A stretch of 5,861 nucleotides of DNA from an uncultured Prevotella sp. (GTDB lineage: Bacteria > Bacteroidota > Bacteroidia > Bacteroidales > Bacteroidaceae), in the NCBI GenBank assembly GCA_900548745.1, contig URLQ01000164.1, forward strand, positions 1 through 5,861, given 5' to 3'. A program made the position numbers and the translations under genes. The notes below the pieces were generated by a model. It worked only from the letters and a program-made list of their open reading frames with translations, searched no databases and had not been told where the DNA came from. Below, one piece after another: positions 1 through 5,331 of the stretch. The stretch's first letter is position 1; every line of letters starts with the position of its first letter.

Positions 1-747
1 GTTCAGCAGGGCGGAGGCGTTTTCAAGCTTGCCGTTTCTGCTTATCCATTCATCCATGACTGCCGTTTCTTTCTTGCCGCCGCCGAATAGGAATATTCTG
101 CCTTCAGGATATTTCTCTGACAGGATGTTGAGCACCTCTTCCATCTTTTCCTTTGGGTATATCTTGCCTTTATGTGCTGCAAACGGTGCCACACCAATCC
201 ATATCTCATCCTTCTGTTTGTTGTGGAACGTATCAGGAAGTGACGACAGCTCTCCTCCGCCATCCTGGAATATTGACTCGAATTCGGTTTTGATAGGATA
301 TCCGAGTTTCTCGAATACATCGGCATAGTTCTGGAAGGAAGTGGGCAGCTGAACCAGTTTCTTGTCTTTTTCAGATGTTATCATCCTCCTTCCGCTTCTG
401 TGCTTGTCGATATGTGCCACGTTGAATCGGTCTATGTTAAACCTCATCCTGAGATATTTAGACCTTAGCACACTGTGCAGGTCGGCAATGGCGGTAAAGT
501 TTTTTGCCATCAGTCTGCGGTATAGCGCGTTCAGTCCCTTTACGCCGTGGTATTCCTTTTTAAGGTCAGCTTCCATGAAGCCGACATTGTGTGGCATGTG
601 CTCAAAGAAAGGACGTGCAAATTTTTGGCTAAGCACGGTAATCCTGAGATTTGGATATTGCTTAGCCAAGGAATAAACCACGGGCACGGTCATTGCTACA
701 TCGCCTATGGCTGAGAATCGTATAACCAGTATATGGTCTGTTTTCAT
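1..747 (-). CDS. Glycosyltransferase family 9 (LPS heptosyltransferase-like), C-terminus cut off by window edge
   Basis: Reading from the ATG at 747-745, the minus strand stays open for 249 codons to the window edge, so about the last 100 residues of a typical 340-350 aa GT9 protein are missing. The N-terminus has the family signature RFSAIGDV (residues 10-17); Asp16 matches the catalytic Asp of WaaC-type heptosyltransferases. ADLHSVLRS (88-96) is the usual end of the first Rossmann half. The second half opens with IGVAPFAAHKGKIYPKEK (184-201), in which Lys195 fits the K-x-W/Y-P sugar-nucleotide-binding Lys, followed by FLFGGG (219-224). The family transfers ADP-heptose or a related sugar to lipid A-core on the cytoplasmic face of the inner membrane. 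The true donor here is not readable from sequence. It lies 21 bp after the DUF4254 gene with no promoter between, so it is probably cotranscribed. Fold assignment is confident; the exact sugar is not. Confidence 0.9.
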   Translation of the reverse strand, partial: MKTDHILVIRFSAIGDVAMTVPVVYSLAKQYPNLRITVLSQKFARPFFEHMPHNVGFMEADLKKEYHGVKGLNALYRRLMAKNFTAIADLHSVLRSKYLRMRFNIDRFNVAHIDKHRSGRRMITSEKDKKLVQLPTSFQNYADVFEKLGYPIKTEFESIFQDGGGELSSLPDTFHNKQKDEIWIGVAPFAAHKGKIYPKEKMEEVLNILSEKYPEGRIFLFGGGKKETAVMDEWISRNGKLENASALLN

Positions 748-768
748 TCTTGGAGTTCTTTCTGTCCT

Positions 769-1377
769 TTATTTGTTCTTGCCATAGAGGACTGGGTTGG
801 TAGAAGGGTCGTTGTACATCTTCATCTGCTTGTACACCTTCATGTATTTCCTTCCGTTCTCGATGTCGTCAAGGAGCTGGTCGATAGCTGTGCTCAGGTC
901 CACCTGCTGTTCCAGAAGCACGTCAAGCTTCTTCTGGCATTTCTCTTTGTGTTCTGCAGAAGCGTCGTTGCGCTCTGCCTGCTCCTTCATGTGGTATATC
1001 TTGAGAGCGAGGATAGACAGCCTGTCTACAGCCCATGCCGGACTCTCCGTGTTGATGGTAGCGTTTGGCAGAATCTTTACGTCATTGTATTTCATTCTGA
1101 AGTAGCTGTCAATTTGTTCAACAAGGTCTGTCCTGTCCTGGTTGCTGCGGTCGATGCGTCTTTTAAGCTTCAGAGCCTCCAGAGGGTCGATATGTGGGTC
1201 GCGGATAATGTCTTCCAGATGCCACTGAACGGTGTCTATCCAACACTTCAGATACAGTCTGTTTTCAATCGAATCCCGGTCGTAAGGGTTGTTGATAACC
1301 GTGTCAACATCGTCTTTCACGTGATAGTCGTTGATAGCCATGTTGAACACTTTATTACATAGTTGTGTGAATGTCAT
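769..1377 (-). CDS. DUF4254 family protein (unknown function)
   Basis: A 202-residue, polar, mostly helical protein without signal peptide or membrane segment, so probably cytoplasmic. I recognise it as DUF4254, a family common in Bacteroidota with no assigned activity. Conserved-looking blocks are WHLEDIIRDP (52-61), RIDRSNQDRTDLVEQID (74-90), NTESPAWAVDRLSILALKI (109-127) and the C-terminal LLDDIENGRKYMKVYKQMK (168-186), ending NPVLYGKNK. The clustered His53, Glu55, Asp56, Arg82, Asp84, Glu87, Glu111 and Asp118 could form a polar site, but this is inference. The ATG at 1377 is chosen because a promoter-like site sits just upstream (1404-1434), giving a short leader of about 20 nt. No Shine-Dalgarno is visible, as is usual in this phylum. 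It is the first gene of a unit with the GT9 glycosyltransferase, which suggests an envelope-polysaccharide role. The long open frame on the opposite strand (733-1362) is taken as a shadow. Confidence 0.9.
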   Translation of the reverse strand: MTFTQLCNKVFNMAINDYHVKDDVDTVINNPYDRDSIENRLYLKCWIDTVQWHLEDIIRDPHIDPLEALKLKRRIDRSNQDRTDLVEQIDSYFRMKYNDVKILPNATINTESPAWAVDRLSILALKIYHMKEQAERNDASAEHKEKCQKKLDVLLEQQVDLSTAIDQLLDDIENGRKYMKVYKQMKMYNDPSTNPVLYGKNK

Positions 1378-1403
1378 AACGTTATGTTGTTTAAATTTTG
1401 TGG

Positions 1404-1434
1404 CAAATCTAATAAAATATTTTCAGATAGCCAA
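1404..1434 (-). promoter_or_regulatory. Bacteroidota-type promoter of the DUF4254-GT9 unit
   Basis: On the minus strand, TAGATTTG (1411-1404) matches the -7 consensus TAnnTTTG, and TTG (1434-1432) fits the -33 box, separated by 20 bp. The expected transcript start is near 1397, about 20 nt before the DUF4254 ATG. The -7 box is a perfect match and the spacing equals that of the other promoters in this window. It gives the pair its own start, independent of the secreted-protein gene upstream. Confidence 0.65.
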
Positions 1435-1518
1435 CGAATTTCCTATAAATCGTTTTCTTGACTGCTAATCACACGGGTTATCACAACCTTATACGACCGG
1501 TGAGATTACTCCTGTCTT

Positions 1519-2388
1519 TCAAACCGCAGGTACATGTATGCTTATTGTTGTGTTTTTTATTTTCAATATATACATGCCGCTGTTAGGAACACTTATGTTT
1601 ATGCTGTTCCCATTCGCTGTGAAATTTCCCAAGAGAGCACCGCTTGTGTAATACACTTGTATGTTGTCGCGAACTTCTGTTCCGGACAAGTTTATATTAT
1701 GACCGTCAACACGGTAGCGTAGAGGCGTGGTGTGTGAAACTTGGGAAATGGAGCTGGTGTCGTATGAGTAGAAAACATGATTGCCGTTCTTTACCTCTAT
1801 TAGACGTGAAATAGATCCTGATCTCATGCCTAATCCTATATTACTGCTTATTCCTCTTGTTGATGATATGCCATCAAACCATCTTGGTCCATCTAAAATT
1901 AAACCGGTACATGTGTTATCTTCATATTCTTCCGCATCCATAATATATATGTCTGAAGTCTCGTCTTTTGTCCAGCTTTTGCATTTAAAATAATCCTTGA
2001 GTGGGGTGTTATTGTTTTCTTTGTCTGTGTATAAAGGGCTATATAAATAGCAGCCTTCTCCTGCCACTAAACCGAAATTGTACATAAGATACCATGTCCC
2101 TGAATCATCATCTGGGAGTCTGAAGAAAACCTTGTCGCCCTCTGTGCGAACATAATATAATAAGGTCTTGGAGTCTGGTTTGTTTTCATATTCACAATGC
2201 ATTTTTAATGCATCGTAGCCGTCGATATTGACCATGCCATCCAGTTTCTCTATTTTGATTAATTCCGTTTGAGGATTTCCTGGCGTTGTTATCTTTGTTA
2301 TCCATTCCGTCCCATTTGTAAAACACTCCTGTCCGAAAATAAGCATTGGCAAAACCGCCATTGCTATTGATATTACTAATCTTTTCAT
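1519..2388 (-). CDS. Secreted protein of unknown function with C-terminal T9SS type A-like sorting domain
   Basis: The 289-residue product starts with a signal peptide (KR, then a hydrophobic stretch to about residue 19, with likely cleavage around FGQ-E, 18-21). Cys22 is not in a lipobox, so it is probably not a lipoprotein. Residues about 22-220 resemble no family I can name; they are rich in Asp, Asn, Tyr and Thr and contain five Cys (22, 65, 113, 136, 160). The last 65 residues read like a type IX secretion sorting domain: VDGHNINLSG (227-236), a strand with VYYTSGALLG (245-254), then SVPNSGMYILKI (266-277). The usual terminal Lys-rich strand is replaced by ISIHVPAV, so it may be a diverged domain. 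The role is inferred as export across the outer membrane to the surface or medium. It is a single-gene unit, visibly more AT-rich than its neighbours (hand count 37% GC at 1801-1860 versus 50% at 4681-4740), suggesting an accessory gene. No clear terminator follows it. Confidence 0.82.
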   Translation of the reverse strand: MKRLVISIAMAVLPMLIFGQECFTNGTEWITKITTPGNPQTELIKIEKLDGMVNIDGYDALKMHCEYENKPDSKTLLYYVRTEGDKVFFRLPDDDSGTWYLMYNFGLVAGEGCYLYSPLYTDKENNNTPLKDYFKCKSWTKDETSDIYIMDAEEYEDNTCTGLILDGPRWFDGISSTRGISSNIGLGMRSGSISRLIEVKNGNHVFYSYDTSSISQVSHTTPLRYRVDGHNINLSGTEVRDNIQVYYTSGALLGNFTANGNSINISVPNSGMYILKIKNTTISIHVPAV

Positions 2389-2423
2389 AAGCGTTTAATT
2401 TTAATGGTTTGATATTCTGTAGG

Positions 2424-2454
2424 CAAATATAGTGTAAAATGTAATTGCAAACAA
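2424..2454 (-). promoter_or_regulatory. Bacteroidota-type promoter of the secreted-protein gene
   Basis: On the minus strand, TATATTTG (2431-2424) is a perfect TAnnTTTG -7 box and TTG (2454-2452) lies 20 bp upstream as the -33 box, with a second TTTG (2451-2448) next to it. The predicted start near 2417 leaves a leader of about 30 nt before the ATG at 2388. Its -33 box is 17 bp from the proposed -33 region of the divergent pdxB promoter. Confidence 0.7.
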
Positions 2455-2471
2455 GTAAAATTAAAAAAAGT

Positions 2472-2502
2472 GTTCATTTCTCGTTAATAAGCTATACCTT
2501 TG
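2472..2502 (+). promoter_or_regulatory. Bacteroidota-type promoter of pdxB
   Basis: TACCTTTG (2495-2502) is a perfect TAnnTTTG -7 box. The -33 position (about 2472-2475, GTTC) only partly matches TTG, so the promoter may be weaker or need help. The predicted start is near 2508, giving a leader of roughly 22 nt that contains AAAGG (2516-2520), a Shine-Dalgarno-like site. Confidence 0.6.
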
Positions 2503-2530
2503 CTGTTAAAAAACGAAAGGTGAAGAAAAA

Positions 2531-3562
2531 ATGAAAGTAGTGATTGACGATAAGATACCTTTCATAAGAGAGGTGATAGACGAAATAACCCAAGATGCGG
2601 TATATATCAAGGGCGCAGACATTAAAGCAGATGATGTCCGGGATGCAGACGCAATGATTGTCAGAACCCGTACCCGTTGTGATGAGAAACTTTTAAAAGG
2701 CAGCAGGGTAAAGTTTATTGCTACCGCCACGATAGGCTATGACCATATCGATACCGGCTATCTGGAAAAGGCAGGTATAGAATGGATTAACTGCCCAGGA
2801 TGCAATTCCGGCAGCGTGGCTCAATATCTTCGTTCCACGCTTATATTGCTTTGCCGCAACAAGGGTGTAGTGCCGTCTTCTGCCACCACAGTAGGAGTAG
2901 TAGGCTACGGCCATGTAGGAAAGAAAGTGGTGGCTCAAGCCCGTCAGATGGGGTTCCGTGTTATAGTATGTGACCCACCATTACAGCAGCAAGGCGACAA
3001 GTCGGAAGATTTCGTCTCCTTGGATGTTATAGCCGAACAGTCGGACATAATAACATTTCATGTCCCGTTTGTAAAGACCGGTGATTTCCCTACATTCCAC
3101 ATGGCAGACAAAGACTTCTTCAACAGGTTGCCAAAGAAGCCGATACTCATAAACACAAGCCGTGGAGGAGTCGTTGACAATGACGCCCTTCTCGTCGCAC
3201 TGGACAAAGAACTCGTTCGGGATGCCGTTATCGACACCTGGGAGAAAGAACCCGACATCAGCCTCCCTCTGTTAAATAAGGTATATATAGGAACACCACA
3301 TATCGCAGGCTATAGTGCCGACGGCAAGGTGAATGCCGACAATATGGTCATTGAAGGTCTGTGCCGCCATTTCGGAATAGAGAACCGTTGGCATATCGTT
3401 CCCCCTTCACTCCCGGCAGACTATGTCCTCAGCGGTACAGACGACGACAAACGACTACAGCTCTATAATCCTGAAAATGACAGCAAACGACTGAAATCCG
3501 CTCCGTATAGATTTGAAGAATTGCGTGGAAATTATCCTTTACGGCGAGAAGAAAGCAGATAA
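2531..3562 (+). CDS. pdxB: 4-phosphoerythronate dehydrogenase (vitamin B6 synthesis)
   Basis: This NAD-dependent D-2-hydroxyacid dehydrogenase oxidises 4-phospho-D-erythronate to 2-oxo-3-hydroxy-4-phosphobutanoate, the second step of the DXP-dependent pyridoxal phosphate pathway, before SerC and PdxA/PdxJ. The 343-residue protein begins directly with the PdxB-like MKVVIDDKIPF. It has TATIGYDHID (65-74), NCPGCNSGSVAQYL (87-100), the nucleotide-binding glycines G125-Y-G127-HV-G130, and the catalytic set Arg211 (NTSRGGVVD), Glu240 (WEKEPD) and His257 (TPHIAGYS). The PGCNSGSVAQY and TPHIAGYS motifs separate it from SerA and other relatives. It is shorter than the E. coli enzyme (about 378 aa): some 86 residues follow the catalytic His instead of about 124, so the C-terminal dimerisation domain is reduced. 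The ATG is preceded by AAAGG at 2516-2520, a fairly good Shine-Dalgarno for this phylum. It appears to be monocistronic, with its own promoter and a separate acpP promoter downstream. Confidence 0.94.
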   Translation: MKVVIDDKIPFIREVIDEITQDAVYIKGADIKADDVRDADAMIVRTRTRCDEKLLKGSRVKFIATATIGYDHIDTGYLEKAGIEWINCPGCNSGSVAQYLRSTLILLCRNKGVVPSSATTVGVVGYGHVGKKVVAQARQMGFRVIVCDPPLQQQGDKSEDFVSLDVIAEQSDIITFHVPFVKTGDFPTFHMADKDFFNRLPKKPILINTSRGGVVDNDALLVALDKELVRDAVIDTWEKEPDISLPLLNKVYIGTPHIAGYSADGKVNADNMVIEGLCRHFGIENRWHIVPPSLPADYVLSGTDDDKRLQLYNPENDSKRLKSAPYRFEELRGNYPLRREESR

Positions 3563-3577
3563 AACAAGCCGAAATCA

Positions 3578-3619
3578 TGCACACATATACCCTGTTTGTG
3601 CAAAATAGAGTGCTTTTTT
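3578..3619 (+). terminator. Possible weak terminator after pdxB
   Basis: TGCACA (3578-3583) pairs with TGTGCA (3597-3602) to give a 6-bp stem with a 13-nt loop, 15 nt past the pdxB stop. A run of six T (3614-3619) follows, but 11 nt after the stem rather than directly. The geometry is poor for an intrinsic terminator, so this is only a candidate for ending the pdxB transcript before the acpP promoter. Confidence 0.25.
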
Positions 3620-3630
3620 ACAACAAAAAC

Positions 3631-3661
3631 TTGCATACGTAAATAAAAATTCGTTCCTTTG
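3631..3661 (+). promoter_or_regulatory. Bacteroidota-type promoter of acpP-fabF-rnc
   Basis: TTG (3631-3633) and TTCCTTTG (3654-3661) lie at the same spacing as the other promoters here (20 bp between boxes). The -7 box keeps TTTG but has TT in place of the initial TA. The predicted start is near 3667, leaving a leader of about 47 nt. That leader is very AT-rich and carries TTTAAACA twice in direct orientation (3689-3696 and 3698-3705). No Shine-Dalgarno precedes the acpP ATG. Confidence 0.6.
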
Positions 3662-3713
3662 CATCCGATTTTTTAAGAAAGAATATAATTTAAACACTTT
3701 AAACATTACAATT

Positions 3714-3950
3714 ATGTCAGAAATTGAATCAAAAGTAAAGGCTATCATCGTTGATAAACTTGGTGTTGAAGAGGCTGAGGTTAAGCCAGAAGCAAGCTTC
3801 ACAAACGACCTTGGAGCAGACTCTCTTGATACAGTAGAGTTGATTATGGAATTCGAGAAGGAATTCAACATCACTATTCCAGATGACAAGTCTGAGTCTA
3901 TCGCAACAGTTGGCGACGCTATCAAGTATATTGAGGAGAACGCAAAATAA
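3714..3950 (+). CDS. acpP: Acyl carrier protein
   Basis: The 78-residue acidic protein is the cytoplasmic carrier of growing acyl chains in type II fatty acid synthesis. Ser37 in the GADSLDTVEL motif (35-44) is the site where holo-ACP synthase attaches 4'-phosphopantetheine. Helix II (36-50, DSLDTVELIMEFEKE) is the usual partner-docking face, with the Glu residues that contact FabF and other enzymes. Length and N-terminus (MSEIESKVKAIIVDKLGV) are exactly those expected for the primary fatty-acid ACP rather than a polyketide-type carrier. It has its own promoter and is followed after 26 nt by a strong hairpin, so a short abundant acpP mRNA is likely, with some read-through into fabF. The codons look like those of a highly expressed gene (CTT, GTT, GAC, AAG). 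The open frame on the opposite strand (3575-4000) is taken as a shadow. Confidence 0.98.
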   Translation: MSEIESKVKAIIVDKLGVEEAEVKPEASFTNDLGADSLDTVELIMEFEKEFNITIPDDKSESIATVGDAIKYIEENAK

Positions 3951-3976
3951 TTATCTGAAGTGATATAGAAAAAAAA

Positions 3977-4035
3977 GAAAGAGGTGAGATGAGACCGCAA
4001 AGAATGGATCTCACCTCACCTCTTTCGTCTTTTTT
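3977..4035 (+). terminator. Strong 18-bp hairpin with T-tract between acpP and fabF (attenuating terminator)
   Basis: The arms 3977-3994 and 4009-4026 pair over 18 bp with one A-C mismatch and a 14-nt loop, followed by GTC and six T (4030-4035). An A-run (3969-3976) precedes the stem. Read on the minus strand, the one mismatch becomes a G-U pair and the A-run becomes a T-tract, so the element could terminate in both directions. Because no TAnnTTTG promoter is visible between it and fabF, partial termination here would set a high acpP to fabF-rnc ratio. The A-run and T-tract can extend the helix to roughly 26 bp with mismatches, which is long enough for RNase III cleavage to be possible. Confidence 0.75.
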
Positions 4036-4068
4036 CATATTCTCTTCTTTTACTATATATAAACAAAT

Positions 4069-5331
4069 ATGGAATTAAAAAGAGTAGTAGTAACAGGTCT
4101 TGGAGCCATTACACCAGTTGGAAACAACCCGGAGGAGACATGGAATAATCTTCTCAATGGCGTAAGCGGAGCAGCACCTATTACTTTGTTTGACGCATCA
4201 CAGTTCAAGACACAGTTCGCTTGCGAAGTGAAAGGCTTCAATGCCACCGATTATATCGACCGTAAGGAAGCTCGCAAGATGGACCGCTACGCACAGCTTG
4301 CCATGGCAGCTGCCGTACAGGCTGTCGACGACAGCAAGATGGATGTTGAAGGCGTTGACAAGAACCGCATCGGCGTTGTGTTCGGTGTTGGTATCGGAGG
4401 TATCAAGACCTTCGAAGACGAGGTCGGATATTATGCCCAGCATAAGGAGAACGGCCCTAAGTTCAATCCGTTCTTCATCCCTAAGATGATTTCAGATATC
4501 GCAGCAGGTCAGATTTCTATCCGTTTCGGATTCCACGGACCTAACTATGCTACAACATCAGCATGTGCTTCCTCTACAAACGCATTGGCTGACGCATTCA
4601 ACCTTATCCGTCTGGGCAAGGCAGATGCTATCGTGGCAGGTGGAGCAGAGGCTGCAATCTGCGCTTGCGGTGTAGGTGGTTTCAATGCTATGCATGCCCT
4701 GTCTACACGCAACGATGATCCAGAACACGCTTCACGTCCATTCAGCGCAAGCCGCGACGGTTTCATCATGGGTGAAGGTGCAGGCTGCTTGATTCTCGAG
4801 GAACTGGAGCATGCAAAGGCACGTGGCGCAAAGATCTATGCCGAGATGGTCGGCGAGGGAATGAGCGCAGACGCTTATCATATCACAGCATCTCATCCGG
4901 AAGGTCTCGGAGCAAAGCTCGTTATGAAGAACGCTCTCGAGGATGCAGGTATGAAGCCAGAGGACATCGACTACATCAACGTTCACGGAACATCAACTCC
5001 TGTTGGCGACATCTCGGAGGTGAAGGCTATCCAGCAGCTCTTCGGTGAGCATGCCTACAAACTCAATATCAGTTCTACAAAGTCAATGACAGGTCACCTC
5101 CTCGGTGCAGCAGGTGCTGTTGAGGCTATGGTATCTGTATTGTCAGTCAAGAACGATATAATCCCTCCAACAATCAACCATCAGGATGATGATAAGGACG
5201 AGAACATCGACTACAACTTGAACTTCACATTCAACAAGGCCCAGAAGCGCACCGTACGTGCTGCCCTCAGCAACACATTCGGCTTCGGAGGTCACAACGC
5301 TTGTGTTATCTTCAAGAAGTATGATGATTAA
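4069..5331 (+). CDS. fabF: Beta-ketoacyl-ACP synthase II
   Basis: The 420-residue condensing enzyme adds malonyl-ACP two-carbon units to acyl-ACP in the cytoplasmic elongation cycle of fatty acid synthesis. It starts with RVVVTGLGAITPVGNN (5-20), typical of FabF. The catalytic triad is complete: Cys166 in TTSACASSTNA (162-172), His306 in NVHGTSTPVGD (304-314) and His343 in TGHLLGAAGAVEA (341-353), with Lys338 in SSTKSMTG. The gatekeeper loop NTFGFGGHN (402-410) has Phe404. These positions run three to four residues ahead of the E. coli enzyme, and the length is normal, so the gene is intact. The acpP partner is directly upstream across a hairpin, and rnc begins inside the last codons of fabF. 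The leader before the ATG is AT-rich without a Shine-Dalgarno. FabF rather than FabB is chosen from the N-terminus and from the acpP-fabF-rnc order. Confidence 0.97.
   Translation: MELKRVVVTGLGAITPVGNNPEETWNNLLNGVSGAAPITLFDASQFKTQFACEVKGFNATDYIDRKEARKMDRYAQLAMAAAVQAVDDSKMDVEGVDKNRIGVVFGVGIGGIKTFEDEVGYYAQHKENGPKFNPFFIPKMISDIAAGQISIRFGFHGPNYATTSACASSTNALADAFNLIRLGKADAIVAGGAEAAICACGVGGFNAMHALSTRNDDPEHASRPFSASRDGFIMGEGAGCLILEELEHAKARGAKIYAEMVGEGMSADAYHITASHPEGLGAKLVMKNALEDAGMKPEDIDYINVHGTSTPVGDISEVKAIQQLFGEHAYKLNISSTKSMTGHLLGAAGAVEAMVSVLSVKNDIIPPTINHQDDDKDENIDYNLNFTFNKAQKRTVRAALSNTFGFGGHNACVIFKKYDD

Noticed and set aside
362..676. A 104-codon open frame on the plus strand with hydrophobic stretches
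   Set aside because: It is antisense to the GT9 coding region, which stays open from 747 to the window edge with family motifs throughout.
733..1362. A 209-codon open frame on the plus strand
   Set aside because: It lies opposite the DUF4254 gene, whose protein has recognisable family motifs; the plus-strand product is rich in Val, Leu, Phe and His without any domain, as expected for an antisense shadow.
1476..1488. Small inverted repeat GGTT-ATCAC-AACC after the secreted-protein gene
   Set aside because: Only 4 bp of stem and no T-tract in the minus-strand direction, so not credible as a terminator.
3575..4000. A 141-codon open frame on the minus strand across acpP
   Set aside because: It is antisense to the unmistakable acpP gene, covers its promoter and half of the hairpin, and gives a Ser/Phe-rich product with no known motif.
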